Shown: piece after piece, positions 22,180-31,567 of the stretch | Layout of the letters: each line of letters starts with the position of its first letter | How positions within the stretch are numbered: position 1 is the stretch's first letter | Virus record (IMG/VR): IMGVR_UViG_3300019776_000961 | Location: 1 to 64,000 of that record | Source of the DNA: a virus | DNA length: 64,000 nucleotides | Reading direction: 5' to 3' (one strand) | The notes under the pieces: model-generated | Database searches by the model: none | Seen by the model: the letters and a program-made list of their open reading frames with translations, nothing else | Told to the model about the DNA's origin: nothing | Translations under genes and position numbers: made by a program

Positions 22180-22770
22180 ATGTCTCACCTAAGAAAGGAA
22201 ACTGTTTTAGTTCTCAATCGTAGCTGGCAAGCCATTCATACAAAGTCTCCCATGGAAGCTTTTACTATGATGTATCAAGACTCAGCTACTGCTCTCGATA
22301 TTCGTGGAGTTGATGTTATGGTGCCCCTTCGTTGGAAGGATTGGGTAAATCTGCCGTATGATGAGAATGCTAACTATATTAAGACAATAAATGGAGAGAT
22401 AAAGATTCCGACTGTTATCGTTCTCTGTGAATTTGATCGGGTACCTATGAAGCGTCCGAAGTTTACGTCTAATAACCTTTGGGAACGCGATCAGGGTATA
22501 TGTCAATATACTAACAAGAAGCTATCGAGGTCGGAGGCAAATATTGATCACGTCATACCTCGTACTAAAGGCGGTAAGACCAATTGGACAAATTGCGTTA
22601 TTTGTCATAAGGAAGTAAATGCGAAGAAAGGACCTCGTACACCTGAGGAGGCTGGTCTTAAGCTCATTCGTCAGCCTTCTGTTCCTCGTGCTCTCCCTTC
22701 TACATTCTACATCCGCAATAAACACAATGTTACCGATTGGGATATTTTTCTTAAGGATTTCTCTAATTGA
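22180..22770 (+). CDS. HNH endonuclease, McrA-like
   Basis: 196 residues. VLVLNRSWQAIHTKSPMEA near the start and CQYTNKKLS...ANIDHVIPRTKGGKTNWTN followed by CHKEVNAKKG match the widespread HNH family with an N-terminal VLN-x-x-x-x-x-I strand. The first cysteine pair is altered (CQYT instead of CxYC), so zinc binding may be reduced, while the H-N-H residues remain. It differs from the HNH genes at 18509 and 20303. It lies between tRNA-Leu and tRNA-Arg, and could be a selfish gene or a DNA-processing enzyme. Confidence 0.8.
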   Translation: MSHLRKETVLVLNRSWQAIHTKSPMEAFTMMYQDSATALDIRGVDVMVPLRWKDWVNLPYDENANYIKTINGEIKIPTVIVLCEFDRVPMKRPKFTSNNLWERDQGICQYTNKKLSRSEANIDHVIPRTKGGKTNWTNCVICHKEVNAKKGPRTPEEAGLKLIRQPSVPRALPSTFYIRNKHNVTDWDIFLKDFSN

Positions 22771-22789
22771 GATACTATAATATCTTTAC

Positions 22790-22864
22790 GCATCCATCGT
22801 TCAACGGATAGGACAAGGCTCTTCTAAAGCCTTTATGTAGGTTCGATTCCTACTGGATGCACCA
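22790..22864 (+). tRNA. tRNA-Arg(UCU)
   Basis: Acceptor GCATCCA/TGGATGC, anticodon arm AGGCT-CTTCTAA-AGCCT, T-arm GTAGG-TTCGATT-CCTAC, ACCA. Reads AGA/AGG. Confidence 0.92.
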
Positions 22865-22872
22865 TCTTTTAT

Positions 22873-22947
22873 GGGAGTGAAGCTTTAATGGTGAAGCACA
22901 CGGCTTTTAACCGTGAGAAGAGGGATCGTTACCCTCCGCTCCTACCA
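22873..22947 (+). tRNA. tRNA-Lys(UUU)
   Basis: Acceptor GGGAGTG/CGCTCCT, anticodon arm CACGG-CTTTTAA-CCGTG, ACCA. T-loop ATCGTTA departs from consensus at positions 54 and 58, but T55, C56 and the D-loop GG are kept. Confidence 0.88.
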
Positions 22948-22948
22948 T

Positions 22949-23398
22949 TTATTTCTTTAAGTTTTGAATCAATTGTTTTAATTCAGCGAGCTCTTGTTTA
23001 AGTTCGGAGTGATCATACTCCAATCTCTTGTGATCTCGTAATGACTGCCTATCGAGTTTTATATCTTCTTGAAGATCAGTCATAATAATCTTTAAATCCC
23101 TAATTATCTCATGGTCTTCTCTATCAATACGGAGAGCTGCAGACATTTGTTTTCTATCTTTTGCTGCTTGAATGTTTGAAGACATAAGAATAAGAGGAGT
23201 AGCGTACGCAGCTTCAAACGAAAGAAACAAATTAAGAAGAATAAACGGATATGGATCATAATGAGCAAATCCTACAACATTAGCTGTAACCCATAGTATT
23301 AAAATGATGGATTGTATAATGATAAACGTCCAAGAGCCTATAAAAGAGGCAATAATATCTGCTAATTGCAAACTTGCTTTTTTAAGATAGTTGACCAT
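22949..23398 (-). CDS. DUF1003 membrane protein
   Basis: 149 residues. Two membrane helices flank HYDPYPFILLNLFLSFEAAYATPLILMSSNIQAAKDR. That segment is the hallmark of DUF1003, an uncharacterised family of small membrane proteins in bacteria and some phages. A coiled-coil tail follows (about 110-149). The gene ends two bases after the tRNA-Lys CCA. Function unknown. Confidence 0.8.
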   Translation of the reverse strand: MVNYLKKASLQLADIIASFIGSWTFIIIQSIILILWVTANVVGFAHYDPYPFILLNLFLSFEAAYATPLILMSSNIQAAKDRKQMSAALRIDREDHEIIRDLKIIMTDLQEDIKLDRQSLRDHKRLEYDHSELKQELAELKQLIQNLKK

Positions 23399-23411
23399 AT
23401 CATTATTTAAG

Positions 23412-23440
23412 TTGCATTGTATTCATTAAGTGATTATTAT
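23412..23440 (+). promoter_or_regulatory. Sigma70-type promoter
   Basis: TTGCAT (23412-23417), 17 bases, TATTAT (23435-23440). Expected +1 at 23447 is the A of the ATG, giving a leaderless message and favouring this start over TTG 23417. Confidence 0.6.
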
Positions 23441-23446
23441 GTCTAT

Positions 23447-23692
23447 ATGAATCAACAAGCTATTATTATTTCTTTGTTCTATCTTATTGTAAGTACAGCC
23501 CTGTATTGGTTTGAATCGTTTGTTACAATTATATGTATCAACATGTTGTTTCATTTGAACATTGCAACGTCACTAGTTAATATTGGAGCAGTTTTTATTC
23601 TACTTAACGTTGTTCTACGCAACGGATTCAAGATCAAGCTTAAGATCAATAATACAGAGACGGAGAAGAAATCCCAGCTCATTAACGGATAA
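23447..23692 (+). CDS. Small membrane protein (81 aa)
   Basis: 81 residues with two or three hydrophobic segments (IIISLFYLIVSTALYW; FVTIICINMLFHL; LVNIGAVFILLNVVL) and a basic tail. Start chosen because ATG 23447 coincides with the predicted transcription start. It diverges from the DUF1003 gene. Not recognised. Confidence 0.6.
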   Translation: MNQQAIIISLFYLIVSTALYWFESFVTIICINMLFHLNIATSLVNIGAVFILLNVVLRNGFKIKLKINNTETEKKSQLING

Positions 23693-23697
23693 TCAAC

Positions 23698-23850
23698 ATG
23701 GCAACAAATAAAATCATTAAGGTCTGGGGAGCTACCACTTCAAAGAATAGCTTTGCTTATAAAGAGCAAAAGGCTACAGCAGCACGTCAACGTCAATTTG
23801 GCGTAAAGGCACGAGCTCAGAGATCGGACGCAGGTAAGAAGCGTAAGTAA
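23698..23850 (+). CDS. Small basic protein (50 aa)
   Basis: ATG at 23698, five bases after the previous stop. 50 residues, very rich in Lys, Arg and Ala (KEQKATAARQRQFGVKARAQ...KKRK). Probably nucleic-acid binding by composition only. No family recognised. Confidence 0.5.
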   Translation: MATNKIIKVWGATTSKNSFAYKEQKATAARQRQFGVKARAQRSDAGKKRK

Positions 23851-23861
23851 TACATTTTTAA

Positions 23862-23869
23862 GATAAATA
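23862..23869 (+). promoter_or_regulatory. T4-type late promoter octamer
   Basis: GATAAATA. Predicted +1 at 23875, one base before ATG 23876. Confidence 0.55.
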
Positions 23870-23875
23870 CTTTCA

Positions 23876-24229
23876 ATGGACTTTATCACCATTGAACCGC
23901 CTGCTTATCTTAGTATCAGTATACTCGGATATCAGTTTAACTATCTGCAGAGTTTATTCTTAAGTGCAGGTAATACTTCTGTATTTCCTAGTACTACAGC
24001 TATAGATCAATTTTCTAATAGCCATAGAGTATCTGCTATCTGTCCTCCTTTTGTAGGATATCAAATACCGGTATCTGCTTATGCTATTGTTGATAACAAT
24101 CGTTTAATTTTATCATCAGCATTTATACAAGAATTCAGTGGTATTTTTGATGTAATATTTTTAAATAGAGCTGGTTATACAAAACTATCTGATATCGGCT
24201 ACTATATAAATGCCCTTAGTGCATCATAG
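23876..24229 (+). CDS. Hypothetical late protein (117 aa)
   Basis: 117 residues, low in charge, strand-rich (EPPAYLSISILGYQFNYLQS; YQIPVSAYAIVDNNRLILSS). Transcribed from a late promoter and convergent with the adhesin gene that ends at 24244. A small virion or fibre-associated protein is plausible. Not recognised. Confidence 0.6.
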   Translation: MDFITIEPPAYLSISILGYQFNYLQSLFLSAGNTSVFPSTTAIDQFSNSHRVSAICPPFVGYQIPVSAYAIVDNNRLILSSAFIQEFSGIFDVIFLNRAGYTKLSDIGYYINALSAS

Positions 24230-24243
24230 GATTTATATCCTTA

Positions 24244-25827
24244 TTACGCTGTATAGCTTCCTGATGAGAGGAATGTAATTAAGGTATTTGATCCGTTTGT
24301 AGTGACAACAGGTGAACCGGTAACGTTGCCTGTATAGTTAATTGTCGGTACAGAGAGTATTACAACACCTGAACCACCAGAATTGTAACCGCCTCCACCG
24401 CCACCCGTATTTGGCATACCAGCTGTTGGTACCGTAGAGCCATTATTTACAAGACCGCCGTTACCACCACCACCTAATCCACCCGGATATACGACATCGG
24501 GGTTAGGGTAACCATATGATGTACCAGTACCACCGCCAGCGATCCAATACTGGCCAGCAGAGAGCTGTCCGATGGTGGATCCGGATATTGGATTGGGGAT
24601 ACCAATGCCGCCATAAAATTTATTATTACCAGGTGCACCAGCTCCGCCACCACCGCTACTTCCAGCACTGGTGCCAAAACCAGTACCACTCCCCGTTCCT
24701 CCGCTGAACCCTTGATTCAAGGTACCAAGTCCACCGATAGCATTATACCCACCGCCGCCTGAACCGCCATTACCACCTGGGGTACTTCCTAATCCGTTTA
24801 TACCAGATCCGGCACCAAATCCACCACCATATGCTGTTAAATTAAACGCTACAGTATTACCACCGGTATTACCAGGTGCTCCTCCTTGACCAACGATTAT
24901 ATTATATGTTGTACCAGGGGTTATAACTAGATTGTTACCTGTTATAACACCTCCAGCTCCTCCACCTGAGTCGACAACACCAGCACCAGTAGAACTACCG
25001 CCGCCTCCGCCTACAAGGAGATAATTTGCATTATATGTAAATGGGTATTGTATTCCGTTTCCATTATTATATAATGTAGTGATTTCTGAGGCACTCAATG
25101 CTCTATTCCAGAGACCAACTGCATCAAAGGTACACGGAACACCATATTCACCGTTTGTGCTCTGACCTGAACCATCTATAGCAAAACCCTGGAAGTTTTC
25201 ACCAGGTGCAGTTAATGAGGTAAATGAAACAGCACTAAGGACAGCACCATTTCTATACACAGTATATGTTTTGTTAGTGTTGTTTAATACTCCTGCAAAA
25301 TGATACCATGTATTCGTAATAAACGTAGCGGTAATACTCGGTGTAATATTTCCTGCAAGACTGAACACCAGCATATTAGGTGCAGCTGCACCTGTGGGAC
25401 CAGCTGGGTTAATAGAAAAACCAAAATTACCGTAATCGGCTCCGAAAATTGTCATACCACAAGTACTAAATGCAGGATTAACTGATGGAAAATATTGTGG
25501 TATTTTTATCCAAAACGAAAAACTAGCATTTGTTACACCGTCGTAGATATTCCAGATATTATTAGGATATGTTAATCCAGCGGCAGCACCACAGGGACCG
25601 TAATTTGTAAACTGTATTGCACTTGCACCTGTTTTACCAGTTGTGAAGTTATATGCACTATTCCCTCCTGTACCTAAATTTAAACCGTTATTTGTACTAT
25701 CATTTGTATTTCCTTCAAAGCTATAGAAGGCACAAAGACCAGTAGTAAGTGTAGTAAAACCTGGTCCTGTCTGACTGTTATTAAACTGAATAACACTAAA
25801 GAAGCCTGGAGAAAATGTGAATAGCAT
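24244..25827 (-). CDS. Adhesin with LamG-like and glycine-rich domains
   Basis: 527 residues. About 25-250 form a LamG/concanavalin-like domain: LCAFYSFEGNTNDST, FSFWIKIP, WYHFAGVLNNTNKTYTVYRNG and VGLWNRALSASEIT. About 255-500 are extremely glycine-rich (LLVGGGGGS..., GGYNSGGSGVVILS), like the glycine-rich modules of phage tail-tip adhesins. LamG folds bind glycans. It follows the 1505-residue adhesin gene by five bases on the same strand, so the two are likely co-expressed virion receptor-binding proteins. Confidence 0.8.
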   Translation of the reverse strand: MLFTFSPGFFSVIQFNNSQTGPGFTTLTTGLCAFYSFEGNTNDSTNNGLNLGTGGNSAYNFTTGKTGASAIQFTNYGPCGAAAGLTYPNNIWNIYDGVTNASFSFWIKIPQYFPSVNPAFSTCGMTIFGADYGNFGFSINPAGPTGAAAPNMLVFSLAGNITPSITATFITNTWYHFAGVLNNTNKTYTVYRNGAVLSAVSFTSLTAPGENFQGFAIDGSGQSTNGEYGVPCTFDAVGLWNRALSASEITTLYNNGNGIQYPFTYNANYLLVGGGGGSSTGAGVVDSGGGAGGVITGNNLVITPGTTYNIIVGQGGAPGNTGGNTVAFNLTAYGGGFGAGSGINGLGSTPGGNGGSGGGGYNAIGGLGTLNQGFSGGTGSGTGFGTSAGSSGGGGAGAPGNNKFYGGIGIPNPISGSTIGQLSAGQYWIAGGGTGTSYGYPNPDVVYPGGLGGGGNGGLVNNGSTVPTAGMPNTGGGGGGYNSGGSGVVILSVPTINYTGNVTGSPVVTTNGSNTLITFLSSGSYTA

Positions 25828-25832
25828 ATACG

Positions 25833-28800
25833 TTATGCACTAACATCACCAAATAACACCCATCCACCGATTGCACCAGTGTATACAAGTGATGCAGCGG
25901 AATATTGCTTGGTTGTTCTGAAGTAACCGTTAGCCTGGTTAATTGTTACGTTTTGACCTGATATTGCTACGCGAGCTGTACTAAGCTGTACAATAGATGT
26001 ACTAAAGCCAACAGGGTATGTACCAACAATAGTTGCAGTTAAGCCGGTACCAGCATTAGTAGATCCAATAGTGCTACCTATATCAGAAAGACGAATTGTA
26101 TATGTTGTACCGGTTTGGATATTAACCGGTACTGTACCTACATTATAACCTAGTGATACAATATTACCTGTTACCGATACATTACCTGTAAATGCAGCAT
26201 TATTTGCTGATAGACCACTTGAAGCGCTAATTGAACCTGCAACTGTTAATTCAGCTACAGGATTGTTAATCTTAATACCAATATTACCTGCATAATAACC
26301 ATTGTTAGCAGAAAGACCGCCCGAGGCACTTACATTACCAGCGACTGTCAAACGCTCAGCAGGAGCAACAATACTAATACCAACATTTCCGTTTTGATCA
26401 ATACGCATTGATTCTACGGTGCTTATTGTGGCATTCGGTGTTGTTTGGAAAGTTAAATATGTACCATTAGCAATATCACTCCAATTTTCAGCAGCATTAA
26501 TTGTCATTCTACCACGGGATGATGTACTATAACCTGTGGCTCCCCAGCCTTGACCGGTAAACTCACAGAGCACATCTCCAGCAATAACAGCAGTTGGACT
26601 TGCAGCAGTGCCTTCAGCATGACGGCCAGTAAATGATGGTCGAGCATTAGCGACAGCACCAAATGAATCAACAAGAATTCTATTGTTTGTACTATCAGTT
26701 TGTGTTACGTGAACTGTGGTACCTGAAGCAACAGAGCGCGGAGCCGCAGCATTGTTATTAATATCAAGTTTTGCAGTAGGCGCTGTTGTGCCTAGACCGA
26801 CACTTCCCGCATAATAACCGTTGTTGCCTGAAAGACCACCAGATGCACTAACTGAACCAGCGACTGTTAGACGTGAACCTGTTGGTGCAATTCCGAGACC
26901 TGTATTACCAAAACGATCAACTAATACTGCGGTAATAGGAGTGTATGAAGCACTAAAGTTAGACTGTAAGGTTAGAAGGTTTGATATTTCATTATAGAAT
27001 AAATCAAAACCTGAGAAACCACGGATAATAGAACCATCAAGAGTTGTGTCTTGTTCACCGATTCTAAAAATTGGGTTAACACCGTCGTTTGGTTGTCCGT
27101 GAACGAGGGTAATATATCTAGCTGATAGTGTAGTAGCAGATACTGTTGGTACCTGAATGTAACCACCTGATGTTGTAAATACTTCGAATGAGGAATTATA
27201 AACACCGTTAAGATAATTCAACGTAAGTGTATTAATCCCATTACCTGTTAAACTCGATCCATCGGTAAATACTGTTTCAGATCCAAAACCGTAAATAGTA
27301 TTTGCTGTTACTTGATTACTTTCTGTTGAATAGGCTTTAATATAATTAGCACTTACACTATTATAGAAAAATGCATTATTAGCTGATAATGTGTTTGAAG
27401 CACTAATTGACCCCGCTACTGTTAGTTCAACAGCAGGATTATTAATCTTAATACCCACGTTATTAGCATAATAACCACCGTTAGCACTTAAACCACCTGA
27501 TGAACTTACGTTGCCTGCGACTGTTAAGCGTTCAGCTGGTGTTGTTATACCAATGCCTACATTACCGGTCTGATCGATACGGACAGCCTCTGCTGTATTG
27601 AGAGTTGTATTCGGTGTTGTCTGGAATGTAAGATAAGTGCCGTTGGCGGTATCAGTCCATGTTTCAGCTGCATTAATTGTCATTCTACCACGTGAGGTAG
27701 AACTGTATTTAGTAGCACCAAAACCTTGACCAGTAAATTCACATAGTACATCACCGGTAACAACCGCTGTTGGGTTTGCACCGGTACCTTCAGCATGACG
27801 GCCAGTGAATGATGGACGTGCATTTGCAACAGCACCAAATGAATCAACAAGAATTCTACTGTTTGTGCTATCAGCTTGTGTAAGATGTACGATTGTACCT
27901 GTTGTAGCTGAAAGAGGTAAAACAGTATTATTGTTGATATCAAGCTTTACTGTGTTTGTAGCACCGCTATATAGACTTACACCTGGTGCATTTGTACCAA
28001 TACCAACAGCGTTGGCATGATAGCCACCGTTAGCACTTAACCCACCCGAGGCACTTACATTACCTGCGACCGTTAAACGCTCAGCTGGTGTACCAATATT
28101 AATACCAACGAACCCGCTATCCTCAATAAACAGTGCGTTAAAGCCATCTGCGTCTTCAAATCTTGCAATTGGCTGGGCTCCCTTTTGTGATACTACTAGA
28201 GCTGGGCCTGTACCAAGATTTATAACAGATAATGCACTAGTAATAGAAACAATAGTGTCAAGATAGGAAAGAGCACCATAGACAGAAAGATTACCAGTAA
28301 TTGTCATATTACCAGCAGCACTTGTATCACCGACTATTGTTAAAGCATTAGTATTGTTAGATGTACCAATACCTACATTACCAGGGAAATATATACCACC
28401 AGGTGCTGATACTAGGTACTGACCTGTACTTGTTGATGAGATACCTGAAAGAGCTGTACTATCACCTGACCATACATAAGAGAAATCTTTTGCAGCGTAA
28501 GCACGGTAACCCGCAGCTATTGAAGCAGCGCCCTGTGCTACAGAGGCATAACCACTCGCGTATGCACCAGATGCAAGAGGACCAGTTGATGTATTGATAC
28601 CTTCTGCGTGACTTGCAGGTCCGTAAGTTGATGAACCGTAACCTTCTGCGTGACTGTCAGCACCGTAGGCATATGTTAAATTTCCCTCAGCGTGTGTCTC
28701 CGGGCCAAAAGCACTTGTGTATTTACCTTCAGCATGGGTAAAGCAATTAGTAGCTACTGTACCCAATCCTGTTGTAAATGATGTTTCACCAAGAGCACGT

Positions 28801-30350
28801 GTACTACGGCCAGCTGCGAATGAACCAGATCCTGCTGCAATATTTGTTGTATTAGCTGTAAAAGAATCATCACCGGTAGCAAGAGTATTATTACCAAATG
28901 CAATACTGTTAATGCCGTAAGCTTGAGAACCAGATCCTGCTGCAATAGTACCTGAGTTGGCTGTATATGTCGAAATGCCTGTCGCTAAACTATAATTACC
29001 ATACGCAGTGGTTGCATAACCAATACTCATCGACGCAGAGCCTACAGCAACAGTAGTTAATCCACCGGCACGACTATAGCTACCATAAGCTACAGTATTA
29101 GCACCATCAGTATGTGATCCAATACCAGCTGCTATTGTATTATATCCTTCAGCGTGACTCCATCCACCTGAGGCAATAGAGAGCAAGCCTTCAGCATGAG
29201 CACCGACTCCAAATGCGCTTGTATACTGACCTTCAGTATGAGAATAGAGTGCTGAAGCAGCTGTAAAATAACCCTCAGCATGTGATCCTGTAGCAAATGA
29301 TCTACTATTAAGACCCTCGGCATGGCTTGCAATCCCATAAGCACTTGTATATTGACCTTCCGTGTGAGATTCAGCACCAATTGAAACAGTGTATTGACCC
29401 TCAGAGTGTGAAAATGATCCTAAAGAACTTGTATATTGACCCTCTGCGTGTGACGCTAGTCCTGTAGCATTTGTGTATTCACCTTCGGAGTGTGCATTGG
29501 ATCCTGAAGCCGCAGTGAATCTACCTTCAGCATGTGAATGAATACCAGCGGCGATTGTTGTTTTACCATGTGCGAAAGCGTTTGTATTACTTGCAATGTT
29601 ATTTTGACCGAGAGCGAGAGATGCAGAACCTGATGCAATATTTGTAAGACCAGCTGCTACACTATAATTACCTGATGCTAGGTTACCGAAACCTATTACA
29701 AAAGAACCTGAACCACTAGCTATATTTGATTCACCTGCTGCAAAAGAACGACTTCCATAAGCAAGACTACTATTAAACGATGCTGAATCATCTCCGATAG
29801 AAATACCTCTATTTGATGCTGTTGAGCGAGCACCTGCTGCTGAACCCGCTTGAAATTCTGTATTACCAGAAGCTGTCATACTTCCGGCTATCGTAACACG
29901 TCTACCAGGTACTGCATCATTACCGTTTATAACAATATTACCACCACTCTCGATTGAGAAAGCATCAACACCGTCTGGTGCACTAGCGTTATTAGCATCA
30001 ATAAAGCGTACAACAGGCTGATCACCATACTGTACGGCAACAATAGCTGGACCCTGACCGTGATTGATTACTGAGAGAGCACTTGTTGTAGATGTATATG
30101 TTTCAAAATATGAATAATCACCATATACAGAAAGATTACCGAGAATTGTTGTATTGCCACCAACGAGAGCGTTATTGGTTACATAAAGATTGTTATTAGC
30201 GCTGACACTTGCATTTACGATAAAATCTCCCTGGAATGGTGCCTCAGGAGATGCGATAGGATCGGTGCCTGAATCAGGGTAACCGGGTACCGGGATACTA
30301 TAGTGGTTTGCTCTGTGAAGCTTATTGTGAAACCTTGCATTATCAGCCAT
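25833..30350 (-). CDS. Giant fibre/adhesin with YadA-type SHAEG repeats
   Basis: 1505 residues. An N-terminal stretch (about 45-150) contains NLSVYGDYSYFETYTSTTSA, which recurs in variant form near residue 700. About 170-640 are tandem head repeats of about 14 residues (xSHAEGxYTxAxGxx), as in trimeric autotransporter adhesins. The C-terminal half has repeated GNVGIGxxxPAERLTVAGNVSASGGLSANxGYYA units and two copies of a roughly 145-residue module containing RHAEGT...LCEFTGQG. No S74 chaperone domain is seen. Minus-strand and late-promoted; a trimeric fibre is inferred. Confidence 0.82.
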   Translation of the reverse strand: MADNARFHNKLHRANHYSIPVPGYPDSGTDPIASPEAPFQGDFIVNASVSANNNLYVTNNALVGGNTTILGNLSVYGDYSYFETYTSTTSALSVINHGQGPAIVAVQYGDQPVVRFIDANNASAPDGVDAFSIESGGNIVINGNDAVPGRRVTIAGSMTASGNTEFQAGSAAGARSTASNRGISIGDDSASFNSSLAYGSRSFAAGESNIASGSGSFVIGFGNLASGNYSVAAGLTNIASGSASLALGQNNIASNTNAFAHGKTTIAAGIHSHAEGRFTAASGSNAHSEGEYTNATGLASHAEGQYTSSLGSFSHSEGQYTVSIGAESHTEGQYTSAYGIASHAEGLNSRSFATGSHAEGYFTAASALYSHTEGQYTSAFGVGAHAEGLLSIASGGWSHAEGYNTIAAGIGSHTDGANTVAYGSYSRAGGLTTVAVGSASMSIGYATTAYGNYSLATGISTYTANSGTIAAGSGSQAYGINSIAFGNNTLATGDDSFTANTTNIAAGSGSFAAGRSTRALGETSFTTGLGTVATNCFTHAEGKYTSAFGPETHAEGNLTYAYGADSHAEGYGSSTYGPASHAEGINTSTGPLASGAYASGYASVAQGAASIAAGYRAYAAKDFSYVWSGDSTALSGISSTSTGQYLVSAPGGIYFPGNVGIGTSNNTNALTIVGDTSAAGNMTITGNLSVYGALSYLDTIVSITSALSVINLGTGPALVVSQKGAQPIARFEDADGFNALFIEDSGFVGINIGTPAERLTVAGNVSASGGLSANGGYHANAVGIGTNAPGVSLYSGATNTVKLDINNNTVLPLSATTGTIVHLTQADSTNSRILVDSFGAVANARPSFTGRHAEGTGANPTAVVTGDVLCEFTGQGFGATKYSSTSRGRMTINAAETWTDTANGTYLTFQTTPNTTLNTAEAVRIDQTGNVGIGITTPAERLTVAGNVSSSGGLSANGGYYANNVGIKINNPAVELTVAGSISASNTLSANNAFFYNSVSANYIKAYSTESNQVTANTIYGFGSETVFTDGSSLTGNGINTLTLNYLNGVYNSSFEVFTTSGGYIQVPTVSATTLSARYITLVHGQPNDGVNPIFRIGEQDTTLDGSIIRGFSGFDLFYNEISNLLTLQSNFSASYTPITAVLVDRFGNTGLGIAPTGSRLTVAGSVSASGGLSGNNGYYAGSVGLGTTAPTAKLDINNNAAAPRSVASGTTVHVTQTDSTNNRILVDSFGAVANARPSFTGRHAEGTAASPTAVIAGDVLCEFTGQGWGATGYSTSSRGRMTINAAENWSDIANGTYLTFQTTPNATISTVESMRIDQNGNVGISIVAPAERLTVAGNVSASGGLSANNGYYAGNIGIKINNPVAELTVAGSISASSGLSANNAAFTGNVSVTGNIVSLGYNVGTVPVNIQTGTTYTIRLSDIGSTIGSTNAGTGLTATIVGTYPVGFSTSIVQLSTARVAISGQNVTINQANGYFRTTKQYSAASLVYTGAIGGWVLFGDVSA
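26340..26770 (-). repeat. Internal module repeat in giant adhesin (copy 2)
   Basis: This stretch encodes the RHAEGT...CEFTGQG...GRMTINAAE module and closely parallels 27510-27940, about 1170 bases away. Boundaries are approximate. Confidence 0.75.
27510..27940 (-). repeat. Internal module repeat in giant adhesin (copy 1)
   Basis: First copy, in protein order, of the module repeated at 26340-26770. Exact shared runs such as AATGAATCAACAAGAATTCT are mixed with silent differences, indicating an old in-frame duplication. Confidence 0.75.
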
Positions 30351-30360
30351 ATCTAATGAT

Positions 30361-30368
30361 TATTTATA
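30361..30368 (-). promoter_or_regulatory. T4-type late promoter octamer
   Basis: Perfect TATAAATA on the minus strand. Predicted +1 at 30355, five bases before the giant adhesin's ATG at 30350. Confidence 0.6.
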
Positions 30369-30425
30369 ATAAATGTGTTTTTATTCTATATGCTAAAATG
30401 AATAAAAAGAAGTGTGTGGTATACT

Positions 30426-30433
30426 GATAAATA
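30426..30433 (+). promoter_or_regulatory. T4-type late promoter octamer
   Basis: GATAAATA. Predicted +1 at 30439, four bases before the GTG start at 30443. Confidence 0.5.
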
Positions 30434-30442
30434 TTTATTCGT

Positions 30443-31567
30443 GTGAATATATTTGAAAGCTTTAAGCAACCACGTCTCTCTACTGACAAAGTAGATAGCT
30501 ATTATACTATTTTCGGGTTTGATACTACAAGCCGTATTGCAGCACAAGCAATCGATATTGTTTATTGGTTTATTATCTTCGTAGCATATTGTTTTGCATT
30601 CCATGCACTTAATAATATCCTTATAACCTGGAATTGGTTTTTAGTTGGTCTTGCATGCTTTGCTGTTGTAGGTCTACCGTATTGTGTAAAGATAATACTT
30701 TTCGGTAGAAAGGAATTTCCTCTCAAGGCGGCCTTATTGTGTTTATTTTTAAGTCTTCTGCCTACTATCTTTGACTTTACAGGTTTATATTCTGAGACAG
30801 GTCTGCAAGATAGTCTAAAACAAAGCAAAGTACAAATTACTGATTCTCTATCATTTTTTGAAGCAGAAAGTAAAAAGGCCGTCCAAAATCAAGAATTGGA
30901 AATTAAAAATAGAGGTAGAGATAAGAAGAATGAAATCGAAAATAATCTCGGACAAAAGGTTACAAGTATAAAAAAACAAATAGAAGATGCAAATCAAGAG
31001 GTAATTGATGAACGACAGGGCATTAAGGGAAAAGCAGGTGATGGACCGAGAGCAAAAGAATTACAAGCAGAAGTAAGAAAATTACAAGCTCAATCAGATA
31101 TTGAGGTCAAGAATTCAAAAGCTGAAATAGAAAGACAAACAACAGCTGTTGATCAAGAGATTAATGATCAACTACAAGCTTTAGCACAATCCAATAAACT
31201 TCTAAATGAAAAGCTTCTTGCATGTAAAAGAGAGGTTAATGATACAACATCTTTTAGAGAGCTTGAAGTATCAGCATTAAATGCAAATAGTCTAATATCA
31301 TCAATTGCATCAAACCTTAATACGAAATTTGTTCCAGTAAAAATTATTGGATCTGATAATATTATTAAAGTTTCTTTTGGGTCCCTTGTCGTTGGAGATA
31401 TAACAGCACTTGTATGCTTCTTACTTGCTTTCCTTATGGAGATCGGCGATATAATCATAGCATTTGTTATTCGCTATGAACGACAAACACCCAAAACAGT
31501 AGTCAAATCTAATTCAAATGAAACTCTACGCAATATCCGTTATACAAAAACGTACGAAGGATATTAA
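30443..31567 (+). CDS. Membrane coiled-coil protein, DUF4407-like
   Basis: 374 residues from GTG 30443, placed by the late octamer. Three hydrophobic helices lie in about 35-115 (IVYWFIIFVAYCFAF; WFLVGLACFAVVGL; ALLCLFLSLLPTIF). A long charged coiled coil covers about 120-290 and a final helix about 310-335 (LVVGDITALVCFLLAFLMEI). This order resembles DUF4407 membrane proteins. The role is unknown; a late membrane-associated function such as lysis control or virion assembly is possible. Its end overlaps the stop of the convergent gene. Confidence 0.65.
   Translation: MNIFESFKQPRLSTDKVDSYYTIFGFDTTSRIAAQAIDIVYWFIIFVAYCFAFHALNNILITWNWFLVGLACFAVVGLPYCVKIILFGRKEFPLKAALLCLFLSLLPTIFDFTGLYSETGLQDSLKQSKVQITDSLSFFEAESKKAVQNQELEIKNRGRDKKNEIENNLGQKVTSIKKQIEDANQEVIDERQGIKGKAGDGPRAKELQAEVRKLQAQSDIEVKNSKAEIERQTTAVDQEINDQLQALAQSNKLLNEKLLACKREVNDTTSFRELEVSALNANSLISSIASNLNTKFVPVKIIGSDNIIKVSFGSLVVGDITALVCFLLAFLMEIGDIIIAFVIRYERQTPKTVVKSNSNETLRNIRYTKTYEGY

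Noticed and set aside
22172-22192. Alternative start ATG at 22172 for the HNH gene
   Set aside because: It opens a six-codon frame ending in TAA; ATG 22180 is in the HNH frame.
16690-22947. A suppressor tRNA reading a stop codon
   Set aside because: None of the 25 anticodons reads UAG, UAA or UGA. The UAA anticodon in the intron tRNA reads UUA (Leu), and genes use normal stops throughout.
24474-29638. Several long open frames on both strands inside the two minus-strand adhesin genes
   Set aside because: They are shadows of repetitive glycine/serine-rich coding sequence, with no independent start signals or recognisable domains.
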